A stretch of 64,000 nucleotides of DNA from Gordonia bronchialis DSM 43247 (GTDB lineage Bacteria; Actinomycetota; Actinomycetes; Mycobacteriales; Mycobacteriaceae). Positions 22,215 through 30,935 of the stretch are shown one piece after another (positions within the stretch are counted from its first letter, which is position 1; the number at the start of each line of letters is the position of its first letter). Under the pieces are notes generated by a model. The model was not told the origin of the DNA and did no database searches. It saw only the letters and a list, made by a program, of their open reading frames with translations. The position numbers and the translations under genes are program-made. The stretch spans positions 124,001-188,000 of the forward strand of contig NC_013441.1 of the NCBI RefSeq assembly GCF_000024785.1. The letters are read 5' to 3'.

Positions 22215-23086
22215 ATGCGACCGGGATTCCGGGCCGGCACATCGATGTCGGAGGCCTGCGGCTGCATGTGCTCGATGAGGGGAGCGGACCGCCGCTGCTG
22301 TTGATGGCCGCGTTGGGCAGCAACTGGTTCGACCTCGATCCGCTGGCGACCCGGCTGGTGGTGCGTGGCTGGCGGGTGATCCGCTACGACCGGCCCGGTT
22401 ATGGACTCTCGGCCGGTCCCCGGCGGCGTGAGGTGCCGACGCTCGACGCCGAGATACGCCGGATGACAGGGGTTCTCGATGCCGTCGGCGTCGACGGCCC
22501 GGTCACCCTGGTGGGGCATTCGATGGCGTCGCTGTATGTGGAGGGCTTCGCGCGAAGTGAGCCGGCCCGCACCGCCGGGCTGGTGATCCTGGACGGTTCG
22601 TATGTACTGCTGCCGTGGCGGGTGGTGCCGCCGTCGTTCCGGGTTGCCAACGCGCACCGCTTGATGGGCGCGGCTCGAGGTGTCTCGGTACGTGTGGGCT
22701 TGCGGTTGCGTGGGCGCGGGCAGTTGCGAGCCCGGATCCTGCCAACGCCGCCGGAAGGGTTCGACGCCGCGCAGCGGGTTTGGGGTGATCGCGTCTTCGG
22801 CGGTGGACGCATGCTGCTGGCCACGCTGGTGGAGAACGCGGCGTTCCCGACGATCAACGCATCGTTGCGGCGGCTGCGGAGTGCGCGTGCACTGCCCGCG
22901 GTACCGACGGTGGTCGTGGCCGCACTCTCGGGATCGGTTGTGTGGAGGCGGTTCTGGCGTGCGAAGCAGGCACGCTATGCGGCCGGTCTGGGGGCGCGGT
23001 TGCGAACTGTCGGCTCGCATCACTTCCTGGTCCTCGAGGTACCCGACGAGGTGGCGGACATCATCGATGAGGTGCGGCCGGGTTGA
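22211..23086 (+). CDS. Alpha/beta hydrolase coupled to lysX
   Basis: 291 residues starting at GTG inside the lysX stop (GTGA). Classical alpha/beta fold: [23 protein letters not shown] oxyanion region in outline, [10 protein letters not shown], nucleophile elbow GHSMAS, and the catalytic His in [10 protein letters not shown] near the end. Overlap with lysX and with the following gene implies one operon. In B. subtilis-like and mycobacterial systems a lipase or esterase next to an aminoacyl-PG synthase can hydrolyse aminoacyl-lipid (AhyD-type), so that role is a reasonable inference here, not shown. Confidence 0.87.
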   Translation: MNATGIPGRHIDVGGLRLHVLDEGSGPPLLLMAALGSNWFDLDPLATRLVVRGWRVIRYDRPGYGLSAGPRRREVPTLDAEIRRMTGVLDAVGVDGPVTLVGHSMASLYVEGFARSEPARTAGLVILDGSYVLLPWRVVPPSFRVANAHRLMGAARGVSVRVGLRLRGRGQLRARILPTPPEGFDAAQRVWGDRVFGGGRMLLATLVENAAFPTINASLRRLRSARALPAVPTVVVAALSGSVVWRRFWRAKQARYAAGLGARLRTVGSHHFLVLEVPDEVADIIDEVRPG

Positions 23087-23871
23087 CCGACTGTGGCGAC
23101 AGGACGGTCGAGGGGCCGTGGTGGGGGCGTCCGGGATTTGTGCGGTGGGTCGGACTGATGGCCCTGGTGGTCGTCGTCGCGATCGAACTGCCAATGTGGT
23201 TCAGGGGCCCACCTGTCCAGGCGGCATTCGGTCTGATCGTCTTGGGTGCGTTCGTCATTCTGATCGCGTTGGCTCTTGCGGTGTCGGTGGGGCGCCGCTG
23301 GTGGGCAAGATGGTGGGCAATGCGACATGGCTTCGCCTTCTCGCACCGTCCGCACCGGTCGGAACCACCGCACGGCGTCGAGTCCTTCGACAACTGGCAG
23401 ATGCTGACGTTCGTGCACTACTCCGCGACCGGACAGATATCCGACCGCTCTGCCCGACTTTTGTTCTACCGGAACTGGTTTGGAGCTAGGTGGCGCTACG
23501 CGCATCGCCACGTCTTCACCGTGACGCTGCCGACGGCTTTGCCCGGCCTGACGATCGGGCCGAATCTCCACACTCGAACCAGGGGAGAACACATCATCTT
23601 CGACGATGATGACGGTTCCGACTTCGCTCGCTATCTGCCGGTGTTTTCGCCGGCGCCGGACGTCGCCCGACGGGTGCTGACCCGATCGGTCCGCGATCGG
23701 CTCGGTGATCTCGCGGCCCGCAGCAGCGTGGTGCGGATAACCGTGTTCGTCGTCGTCGGCGACAAACTGCACGCGGTGTGGTTGAACACTTCCCAGCCGC
23801 AGGACCTCACGGACGTGGCTGAGGGCTTACGGATCCTCGTGGCGGCGCTCGAGGCGAACAGCAAGTTGTAG
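23083..23871 (+). CDS. Two-TM membrane protein with DUF3137-like cytosolic region
   Basis: 262 residues starting at TTG within the upstream stop (TTGA). Two TM helices (about residues 21-40 and 46-68) precede a soluble domain beginning RRWWARWWAMRHGFAF. The layout (two N-terminal TM helices, then FRHYHVFTVTLP-like strands) resembles DUF3137-type proteins; the function is unknown. The stop codon lies in a perfect-stem hairpin. Third gene of the lysX operon. Confidence 0.75.
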   Translation: MTDCGDRTVEGPWWGRPGFVRWVGLMALVVVVAIELPMWFRGPPVQAAFGLIVLGAFVILIALALAVSVGRRWWARWWAMRHGFAFSHRPHRSEPPHGVESFDNWQMLTFVHYSATGQISDRSARLLFYRNWFGARWRYAHRHVFTVTLPTALPGLTIGPNLHTRTRGEHIIFDDDDGSDFARYLPVFSPAPDVARRVLTRSVRDRLGDLAARSSVVRITVFVVVGDKLHAVWLNTSQPQDLTDVAEGLRILVAALEANSKL

Positions 23872-23904
23872 TAGAACGTCACTCCCAGCGTGACCTTCTA
23901 CTAC
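23868..23904. terminator. Stop-codon hairpin, copy 1
   Basis: Arms GTAGTAGAACGTCAC and GTGACCTTCTACTAC (15 bp, one mismatch, 7-base loop), extended by TT/AA. The TAG stop of the membrane-protein gene is inside the left arm. A near-identical hairpin closes the LuxR-like gene at 25242. No T-run follows, so it is a terminator-like or mRNA-stabilising element rather than a canonical terminator. Confidence 0.65.
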
Positions 23905-24085
23905 AAGTTGTGGCACCGGCGCACGCGTGAGTACCAGAACAATTAGCCGCGCTAATCACCAGTGCGCCCGCGCATTACGGCGGACCGCTTCCCCTCGCCG
24001 CGGGTGTCATCCGTTCAGTTGCCTTTGGCATCGTCGATTTGATACACGCAACATACCCTTGCGAACGCTGGCACAATCTGCCTTC

Positions 24086-25245
24086 ATGTCGCTCACGTCG
24101 ACACCCGAACACGAGCCGCCCTCGCGGCCCGGGTGGGACGCCGACGACCTTTGCATCCGGCAGGCCGTCACACGTGCCGGGATCAGCCTCGAAAGCCATC
24201 GGCACGGATGTGTCATAGTCGCACCACGGTTGTCCGGCCGCACCACGATGCTGCGGGCGCTGAGCAGCTCGCATCCGGGTGCGGCGCTCTGGGTCGCGGG
24301 TTCCGGAGGCGATGTGACCGGCGTCTTCGGGGGACTCCTCACCGGTGGCGACGCGGGGGCCGAGCCGCGAGCCGTCGAGGGACTGATCCGTGCAGAGCTC
24401 AACCGCGGTGGCAGGGTTGGTCGACGAGGTGGATGCGGCCCTGGCGCGTGCGCAGGTCGTCACCGCCGTCGATCTGTGCGAGATGGCGCTGCGCATCGCG
24501 CCGACGGTCACCGACACCCTGGTCGATGTGGTGCCGCGAGTCTGCCGTCGAGCCGACGAACTGGACGTCAACGCCGTGGTCTCCGCGCGGGCGCAACTTC
24601 TCGTCGATCATCTGTCGGCTCTGCGCTCCGGGGATGCACCCATGTTGGAAACTGTTGCCGCAGAGCATGAACGGCAAGGACGCGCATTGGCCGCAGCCGA
24701 TGTGCTGGCCCATGCTGCCGCAGCACATCGTCGTGGTGACACACCGTTTCGGGCGATGATGTGCGTTGCCCGTGCGCGGCGTTCGGTTCGGCGACGAGAA
24801 CTCGGCGCGAGTGTTGATCCCGCTCGCTCGTCGGTGCGACGGTGACCTGATCCCGTTGTACGTCGACCACGCCGAAGCATTGCAGGCGAAGGATGTCGTC
24901 GCGCTGGAGAAGGTGGCCGACGACTTCGACCGGCTCGGGTACCGGCCGCTCGCCGCGGATGCGCTGGCCCAGGCGATCGCGCGGTTGGTCACCGATGGTG
25001 AGCTTCGACGAGCACGGCGTCTGCGGGTGCGGCTGGCCGAGATCTGCACCGCCTGTGATGGTCTGAGCACGCCGGCCATTCGAGCTGCCGCCGTCGACGT
25101 GCATCTCTCCGTGCGGGAACTCGAGGTATCGGCGTTGTTCGATGCCGGGCTGGGACGCCGGGAGGTGGCGGAGATGCTGGGATTGTCCGTCGCCACGGTG
25201 GACGGGCACCTGGCGCGGGCGCGCATCAAGCGCGGCGAGATGTAG
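24086..25245 (+). pseudogene. LuxR-type regulator broken by two frameshifts
   Basis: Three frames in sequence form one protein. ATG 24086: about 105 residues with a Walker-A-like VAPRLSGRTTMLRAL (Arg in place of the usual Lys). From ~24400: helical segment LVDEVDAALARAQVVTAVDLCEMALRI. From ~24790: ARVLIPLARRCDGD... ending in a LuxR helix-turn-helix, LSVRELEVSALFDAGLGRREVAEMLGLSV (in outline). The shifts can be explained by an extra G in GGG 24414-24416 and one extra base at 24770-24800. At ~385 residues it is much shorter than usual MalT/LuxR ATPases, so an internal deletion is also possible. Likely nonfunctional as written. Confidence 0.7.
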
Positions 25246-25278
25246 TAGAAGGTCACTCTGTGCGTGACCTTCTACTAC
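25242..25278. terminator. Stop-codon hairpin, copy 2
   Basis: Perfect 15-bp inverted repeat GTAGTAGAAGGTCAC / GTGACCTTCTACTAC with a 7-base loop; the TAG stop of the LuxR-like gene is in the left arm. Same sequence as the hairpin at 23868 except for one base and the loop. Confidence 0.7.
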
Positions 25279-25420
25279 ATCGTGCGGGCACGAGGTGCGG
25301 TGCATTGCGTAGTCGGGGGCGTGGTTCTGCGTAGTCGGTCTGCTATCCGCCGGCGGTGCGTGCGTCCACGATCAATGTGGGTCGGTCCAGCGGAGGCGTG
25401 TTCCTCAGAAGGGAGCTTCG

Positions 25421-25876
25421 ATGAGAGTTCGACATCGATTGCGGCTATTGGCCGTCCTCGTGGCACTCGGGCTCGGTGGTGGATTGACTCTCGTCGGGCT
25501 CGGACAAGCGGTTGCCACGCCGGGCGATGTCAAGACTCGGGTGAACAACTACTGGGAGGCCCGCGTCTATCAGGCCTACGACATCGGCGGTGCGTTTCAG
25601 CTGACCAACAAGGCGTCGCAGCGACCGATCTACCTGCAGTACAAGCGAACATCGCGCTACGGGTGGCCTTCCGGCTGGCACCGACTGACGGGCGATGTGG
25701 CCCGTGGTCAGACCAAAGTCGACGGCTGGTATGTCGCGCCGCGCGGCTACGACGGGGTTTTCCTCCGGGTGTGCCGAAACGACCCGGGCGACAGGGACTA
25801 TTGCTGGTCCAGCCTCATGTACTTCGGCAAGCCCGGCGGTCAAGGCGGTGGCAGCGGGATGATAACTGGCGCGTGA
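25421..25876 (+). CDS. Secreted two-cysteine protein 1
   Basis: 151 residues; ATG 25421 with GAAGGGAG 7 bp before. Signal peptide: RVRHRLR, core LLAVLVALGLGGGLTLVGLG, cleavage near AVA|TPG (~32). The mature part is Tyr/Trp/Arg-rich (VNNYWEARVYQAYD, YLQYKRTSRYGWPSGWHR) with exactly two cysteines (RVCRNDPGDRDYC), likely one disulfide. Family unrecognised; the beta-rich pattern and basic/aromatic surface would suit binding to a polymer or membrane. First of four tandem genes of the same style. Confidence 0.78.
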   Translation: MRVRHRLRLLAVLVALGLGGGLTLVGLGQAVATPGDVKTRVNNYWEARVYQAYDIGGAFQLTNKASQRPIYLQYKRTSRYGWPSGWHRLTGDVARGQTKVDGWYVAPRGYDGVFLRVCRNDPGDRDYCWSSLMYFGKPGGQGGGSGMITGA

Positions 25877-25918
25877 TGACGGCACATCGGATGGGAATTC
25901 AAAAGAGGAGACGAAGCT

Positions 25919-26410
25919 ATGAAGAGATGGGCAAGCGTACTGATCGTGGCGGCGGCACTGACGCTGACGGTCGGTGCGGGTAGTTCAACAGCGGCGCCAC
26001 GCAGTGAGCAGAATTCGGCGACACTCGTCGCGCTGACGGTTGAAGCTCAGCCGGTGGCGGTACCGGGCTGGCCGGTGTTTCCGGCGGTCTACGGCCCGCG
26101 GTACTGGCCGCAATTCAAGGTGTGGTTCACGCACAACACATTCCTCAATCGGGCACAGACGAGGCAGTTGTACGAAACCGGTTGGGTACCCGGCTATGCC
26201 AACACGCAACTCCCGTTCAGCAGCGTGGCCAGAACCCTGCAGGGCAACAACCTGCTGAGGACCGCAGTCCAGCGAGGGGGATGCTTTGCAATCGGTACTC
26301 GTACTGATCCGGTGTGGTCGCCCGTTGCCAAGAAGTGGGTGACGGCGGGCGCTCAGGGCTATATGTCCCCACCGCACCTCAAGGCACAGGTGGACGCCAT
26401 CTGCCGCTAA
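25919..26410 (+). CDS. Secreted two-cysteine protein 2
   Basis: 163 residues, ATG 25919 after AGAGGAGACGAAGCT. Signal peptide (KRW, core ASVLIVAAALTLTVGAG, cleavage near AAP). The mature part has two cysteines (GGCFAIG and the C-terminal AICR), a Pro-rich start (PVAVPGWPVFPAVYGPRYWP) and a middle of alternating aromatic residues (FKVWFTHNTFLNRAQTRQLYE). 42 bp after protein 1. No homologous family recognised by eye. Confidence 0.75.
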   Translation: MKRWASVLIVAAALTLTVGAGSSTAAPRSEQNSATLVALTVEAQPVAVPGWPVFPAVYGPRYWPQFKVWFTHNTFLNRAQTRQLYETGWVPGYANTQLPFSSVARTLQGNNLLRTAVQRGGCFAIGTRTDPVWSPVAKKWVTAGAQGYMSPPHLKAQVDAICR

Positions 26411-26491
26411 CGCCGCACATGGTCAGGTGAAGCACTCGGCTACCGAGCCATCGTGGATGTAGATCACACCGGTGACGACAGGAGACGCGAT

Positions 26492-26826
26492 ATGACGACA
26501 AAGCTCACGACAACTGTCGGTGCGGCGGCGGTGGTGACGGCACTGTTCGTCGGCACGGCCCCGATCGCAGAGGCTCAGCCCAGGGGTTACTCCGTCAGGA
26601 ATACAACGCAATCTGTCAGAACCTGACCCGCCCAGGCCAGCTCACATACTCGTGGGAGCCCTATTGGAATGGGCAGTGGCTGGCTCACCAACGACTGACG
26701 ATCAAATTCGTTCGCTGGCAACAGATCAAACGCCGATTCTGGCCCGACACTTGGCAGAAGGTCGTCTACGAATATTGGAAATCTGGCTATCCAACCTGGA
26801 CCGGGTACAAGTACACGGAGTGCTGA
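26492..26826 (+). pseudogene. Secreted two-cysteine protein 3, frameshifted after its signal peptide
   Basis: ATG 26492 (GGAGACGCGAT before it) encodes a clean signal peptide, LTTTVGAAAVVTALFVGTAPIAEA. The same frame then ends at RNTTQSVRT. Adding one C to the CCC run at 26579-26581 continues the protein as QPQGLLRQEYNAICQNLTRPG... to GYKYTEC and the TGA at 26824: about 110 residues, Trp-rich (SWEPYWNGQWLAHQ, VRWQQIKRRFWPDTW), with two cysteines. The downstream frame has GC-rich codon use and ends 3 bp before protein 4, so the gene is real; the break is probably an error or very recent. Confidence 0.7.
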
Positions 26827-26829
26827 AGG

Positions 26830-27363
26830 ATGACACTGATGAAGAGATGTCTCGCAACCCTGGCCGCGATCGTGTTGGCCGTGGTCGGATTGGGCACCGC
26901 GACAGCGGTGGCAGGCGCCGACGTGCAAGATCGAAGGGGGTTGGCGGGCAAGGTGATCTCGCCGCCGCAGGCGCGCTGCGACTACATGCGGAACACGAGT
27001 TCTGGATGGTTGGCGGTATCCACATATCCGCCGACCGTGTATGCGGCGCAGGGAAAACGGCAATCGGTGATCTACCGGCTGCTCCTGGCCGACGCCAACA
27101 CCGGGAAACTGCTCCAAACAAGCAATTGGAGCGGAGCGCAGTCCGTCACCGGTAATCGCCCGGCACGCTGGAATGGCGTCGGCACACTGACCGGCGCCTG
27201 GCAAGGCAACTATCATCTGGCGTTCGAGGTGCGGTTCTTCCAGCCCGGCGGCAAGTGGCAGGGGACGATCACTTCTCTCCAAACTCGCTACCAAATCTTC
27301 AACCAGCGCATCGGCCCGTACGGCCCGACGTCGAGCTGCGTCAAGTTGAAAAACTTCGGGTAG
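26830..27363 (+). CDS. Secreted two-cysteine protein 4
   Basis: 177 residues, ATG 26830 only 3 bp after gene 3. Signal peptide (LMKR, core CLATLAAIVLAVVGLGTATAVA, cleavage near AGA|DVQ). The mature part has two cysteines (QARCDYM and SSCVKLK, near both ends) and a beta-rich core (VIYRLLLADANTGKLLQTSNW, YHLAFEVRFFQPGGKWQGTI). Longest of the four. Family unrecognised. Confidence 0.78.
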   Translation: MTLMKRCLATLAAIVLAVVGLGTATAVAGADVQDRRGLAGKVISPPQARCDYMRNTSSGWLAVSTYPPTVYAAQGKRQSVIYRLLLADANTGKLLQTSNWSGAQSVTGNRPARWNGVGTLTGAWQGNYHLAFEVRFFQPGGKWQGTITSLQTRYQIFNQRIGPYGPTSSCVKLKNFG

Positions 27364-27501
27364 CAGATCCCGCGAGCCGGGTCGGCCTCCGACGTACAGG
27401 CCGGCCCGGTTCCCCGTGTGCGAACAGCGGACCTCCCGACTGGCCGCAGTACCCTACCCACCGGTAACCCGGGACTTGCGGTAACACCTATGCTGGTCGG
27501 C

Positions 27502-27990
27502 ATGAGTGAGCTGACCTTCACCCCGACTGCCGACCTCGTCGACGAGATCGGCGACACCGTCCGCAGCTGCGATCTCCAGTTCACCCAGTACGGCGGCAAT
27601 CGCGAATTCGTCGGCCGGGTGACCACCGTCAAGTGTTTCCAGGACAACGCCCTGCTCAAGTCGATCCTCGGTGAGTCCAACCCCGGCGGCGTGCTGGTCG
27701 TCGACGGTGCCGGCTCGGTGCACACCGCGCTGGTCGGCGACCTCATCGCCGAACTCGGCCGGTCCAACGGGTGGGTCGGGATCATCATCAACGCCGCCAT
27801 CCGCGATTCCAAGCCGATCGGCGAGATGGAGATCGGCGTCAAGGCGCTGGGCACCAACCCGCGTAAGTCCACCAAGACCGGCGTCGGTGAACGTGACATC
27901 CCGCTGACCATCGGCGGCGAGACCTTCAATCCGGGCGACATCGTCTACTCCGACGACGACGGCATCGTCATCGTCACCCCCGAGAACTGA
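27502..27990 (+). CDS. rraA: RraA family protein (ribonuclease E activity regulator / HMG aldolase-like)
   Basis: 162 residues from ATG 27502. The RraA/MenG fold: [35 protein letters not shown] (catalytic-loop GG..DG...AL.GD), [12 protein letters not shown] with the Arg-Asp typical of 4-hydroxy-4-methyl-2-oxoglutarate aldolases, and [13 protein letters not shown] at the end. In M. tuberculosis the ortholog is Rv3853, also between gltBD and hns. RNase E regulation versus aldolase cannot be decided from sequence. Confidence 0.92.
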   Translation: MSELTFTPTADLVDEIGDTVRSCDLQFTQYGGNREFVGRVTTVKCFQDNALLKSILGESNPGGVLVVDGAGSVHTALVGDLIAELGRSNGWVGIIINAAIRDSKPIGEMEIGVKALGTNPRKSTKTGVGERDIPLTIGGETFNPGDIVYSDDDGIVIVTPEN

Positions 27991-28019
27991 CCCACTTCCT
28001 GCAGCGTCGAGGAGACCCC

Positions 28020-29573
28020 ATGCCAAAGCCCACCGCCGACTACTTCGCCCGCCTCGGTGCGCTGGTCGCGATCGACAACGCCGCCGAGCGTCCCACCCGC
28101 TCGGTACTCGAGGCGTTCAGCGGCGCCGAGATGGCCACCATCCCGGTCGGCACCGCCGACGACCTGGAACAGGCCGTCGCCCGCGCCCGCGTCGCGCAGG
28201 AGGGTTGGGCCAAGCGGACCCCCGCCGAGCGTGCGAAGGTGCTCGACGCCTTCTCCGAGCTCGTCTACCGCAACGCCCAGGAACTGATGGACATCGCGCA
28301 GGCCGAGACCGGCAAGGCGCGCACCTATGCCCAGGAAGAGGTGCTTGACGTTGCGCTGACCGCCCGCCACTACGCCAACGTCGGCCCCAAGTTGCTCGCC
28401 GACCGCAAGGTCAAGGGAATGCTCCCCGGCGCCACCAGTGTGCGGGTCCGCTATCAGCCCAAGGGCGTCGTCGGGGTGATCAGCCCGTGGAACTATCCGC
28501 TGACGCTGGCGGTTTCCGACGGTGTGGCAGCCCTGCTGGCGGGCAACGCCGTGGTGATCAAGCCGGACAGCCAGACCCCCTACTGTGCACTCGCCGTTGC
28601 CGAGCTACTTTATCAGGCCGGTCTGCCGCGTGAACTGTTCGCGGTGGTCCCCGGTCCGGGAAGTGTTGTGGGACAGGCGATTGTCGCGCAGACCGACTAC
28701 GTGATGTTCACCGGGTCGTCGGCGACGGGTGCGACGCTGGCCGAGCAGGCGGGGCGTCGGCTCATCGGCTTCTCCGCCGAACTCGGGGGCAAGAACCCGA
28801 TGATCATCACCAAGGGCGCCAAGATCGCCGACGCGGTGCAGGGTGCAGCCCGGGCCTGCTACTCCAACTCCGGCCAGCTGTGTATCTCGATCGAACGCAT
28901 CTACGTCGAGAAGGCGATCGCCGACGAGTTCGCCGACCGCTTCGCCGCCTACGTCTCGGCCATGAAGCTCTCTGCCACTTACGATTTCAACGCCGACATG
29001 GGTTCGCTCGCCTCGGCTGCGCAGGTCGAGACCGCCGAGGCGCACGTCGCCGACGCGGTGGCCAAGGGCGCCAAGATCCTTGCCGGCGGCAAGCGTCGCG
29101 CCGACCTCGGACCGTTCTTCTACGAGCCGACGGTGCTGACCGACGTCACCGACGAGATGACCTGCTACGGGCAGGAGACCTTTGGTCCGGTGGTGTCGAT
29201 CTATCCGGTCGACTCCGTCGACGAGGCCATCAAACTGGCCAACGACACCGAATACGGCCTCAACGCAAGCATTTTCGCGGGCAGCAGCGCCGAGGCCAAC
29301 GCGATTGCCGACCAACTGCGGGCCGGCACGGTCAACATCAATGAGGGCTACGCCGCCGCCTGGGCGTCGACCGCCGCACCGATGGGTGGGATGGGGATCT
29401 CCGGGATGGGCCGCCGCCACGGCGAAGAGGGTCTGCTCAAGTACACCGAACCGCAGACCATCGCCGAGCAGCGTTTCCTCGGGATCGACCGCATGCCGGT
29501 GGTGCCGCAGAACATCTACCGGGCCATCACCCCGTCCGTCGTCCGCGGGCTGAAGTACCTGCCCGGTCGCTGA
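28020..29573 (+). CDS. gabD2: Succinate-semialdehyde dehydrogenase (NADP+), GabD2 type
   Basis: 517 residues, GAGGAGACCCC before ATG 28020; 29 bp after rraA. Oxidises succinate semialdehyde to succinate, feeding the TCA cycle. Motifs: PKGVVGVISPWNYPLTL, FTGSSATG, FSAELGGKNPMI (general-base Glu) and nucleophile Cys in NSGQLCISIERIYVE; C-terminal PMGGMGISGMGRRHGEEGLLKY. The length and this whole sequence pattern match mycobacterial GabD2 (Rv1731) closely. Confidence 0.93.
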   Translation: MPKPTADYFARLGALVAIDNAAERPTRSVLEAFSGAEMATIPVGTADDLEQAVARARVAQEGWAKRTPAERAKVLDAFSELVYRNAQELMDIAQAETGKARTYAQEEVLDVALTARHYANVGPKLLADRKVKGMLPGATSVRVRYQPKGVVGVISPWNYPLTLAVSDGVAALLAGNAVVIKPDSQTPYCALAVAELLYQAGLPRELFAVVPGPGSVVGQAIVAQTDYVMFTGSSATGATLAEQAGRRLIGFSAELGGKNPMIITKGAKIADAVQGAARACYSNSGQLCISIERIYVEKAIADEFADRFAAYVSAMKLSATYDFNADMGSLASAAQVETAEAHVADAVAKGAKILAGGKRRADLGPFFYEPTVLTDVTDEMTCYGQETFGPVVSIYPVDSVDEAIKLANDTEYGLNASIFAGSSAEANAIADQLRAGTVNINEGYAAAWASTAAPMGGMGISGMGRRHGEEGLLKYTEPQTIAEQRFLGIDRMPVVPQNIYRAITPSVVRGLKYLPGR

Positions 29574-29614
29574 GTCGAGGTCGCCGCCACCAGCGGTGAC
29601 CCAGGTGGCCGCGG

Positions 29615-30865
29615 GTGGCCGCGTGCGCGAATGGTCCGATCGGCCGACAGGCGCCTACGTCCGTTCTGGTGTTGGATGCAGAGGTGGTCGGTCGGTCGTG
29701 GGGTGTCGTGGGTGGATGTGCTGCCGTGATGGTGGCCGTGGCAGCGCTGGCGGCAGCGTCGTCGAGCACACCGCACCCGGTGGTGACTTCGGCCGTTCAC
29801 GCGCACCAACCGAGGATGCACACGCCGGTGGCGACCGATCTCGTGCTCAGTTTCACCGGCGACAACATCCTCGGCACCGACGACAAGTTCTCGACGGCGT
29901 CGAGTCTGCCGACGTTGTGGGAACAGAGCGGCCGACGCCCCGACTACTTCTTTCGCAACGTCCGCCAGTACTTTGACGCCGACGACCTGACCGTCGCCAA
30001 CTTCGAAGTCGCGCTGACGAATTGGCGGGAGAAGCGCTACAAGGGCGAAGGCGAGGTGTACCACTTCCACGGCGACGCCGCGCTCGCGCACACGTTGCCG
30101 GCCGGCGGTATCGACGTGGTGACCGTCGCCAACAATCACACCTTCGACTACGGGCAGCGCGGCTTCGACGACACCCTCGCCGCGCTCCGCTCGGCACGGA
30201 TCGGCTACTTCGGCACCGGCGACGCGAGCGAGGGGTCTGACTACGACATGTCGCTGCTGCGCACCGTCAACGGGGTCACCGTCGGCCTCGTCGGTTACCA
30301 GACCTGGACTGACACTCCCGAGGTCGAGCGCAAGATCCGCACTGACTTCGACCGGCTGCGGGCCGCGGGCGCCGACGTGCTGATCCCGTTTTTCCACTGG
30401 GGCATCGAGTCCGAGCACACGCCGTACGAGGTGCAGACCAACCTGGCGCATCTCGCGATCGACGCCGGTGTGGACCTCGTCGTCGGAACGCATCCGCACG
30501 TGATCCAGTCGATGGAGATCTACCGCGGCAAGCTGATCGCCTACTCCTTCGGCAACTTCGCCTTCGGCGGCAACAGCAACCCGACCGACAAACGCACCTT
30601 CATCCTGCAGGCGCGCCTGCACACCGTCGACCGTGACGTACGGTCGGTGGATTTTCGGGTGATTCCGACGCGGGTCTCGCGGACCGAGAGCTACAACGAC
30701 TACGTGCCGACGCCCTACGCCGGCCCGGAGAAGCAGCAGGTCCTCGAGTTCATCAACGGCATCTCACCGACGTTGCACGGACGGGCGGCCGATTGCTTTG
30801 TGCCCGTGGCGCCATCGCGTACACACCCGCCTGCCCCGACGGTGCAGGCGCGGCCGGCGGGATGA
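29615..30865 (+). CDS. CapA family protein (metallophosphatase-like, secreted or anchored)
   Basis: 416 residues. An N-terminal hydrophobic stretch (GVVGGCAAVMVAVAALAAAS, ~30-48) acts as signal or anchor. The CapA/PgsA domain follows: FTGDNILGTDDKFS, VANFEVALT, VTVANNHTFDYGQRGFDDTL, the DVLIPFFHWGIESEH metal site, and VVGTHPHVIQSMEIYRGKLIAYSFGNF. These are the His/Asn metal ligands of the family, which occurs in poly-gamma-glutamate capsule loci, but no PGA synthase lies nearby, so a general cell-envelope role is inferred. Confidence 0.87.
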   Translation: MAACANGPIGRQAPTSVLVLDAEVVGRSWGVVGGCAAVMVAVAALAAASSSTPHPVVTSAVHAHQPRMHTPVATDLVLSFTGDNILGTDDKFSTASSLPTLWEQSGRRPDYFFRNVRQYFDADDLTVANFEVALTNWREKRYKGEGEVYHFHGDAALAHTLPAGGIDVVTVANNHTFDYGQRGFDDTLAALRSARIGYFGTGDASEGSDYDMSLLRTVNGVTVGLVGYQTWTDTPEVERKIRTDFDRLRAAGADVLIPFFHWGIESEHTPYEVQTNLAHLAIDAGVDLVVGTHPHVIQSMEIYRGKLIAYSFGNFAFGGNSNPTDKRTFILQARLHTVDRDVRSVDFRVIPTRVSRTESYNDYVPTPYAGPEKQQVLEFINGISPTLHGRAADCFVPVAPSRTHPPAPTVQARPAG

Positions 30866-30935
30866 GACCCACGTTGGTAACGACTTCGTAGGTAACCCTT
30901 CCGCGCCTGACACTCCTGCGATTAGCGTGGCCAGA

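Noticed and set aside
24086..25245. Reading the LuxR region as three separate small genes
   Set aside because: Only the final frame has a DNA-binding domain; the first two lack starts with ribosome-binding sites and read on naturally into one another after single-base changes.
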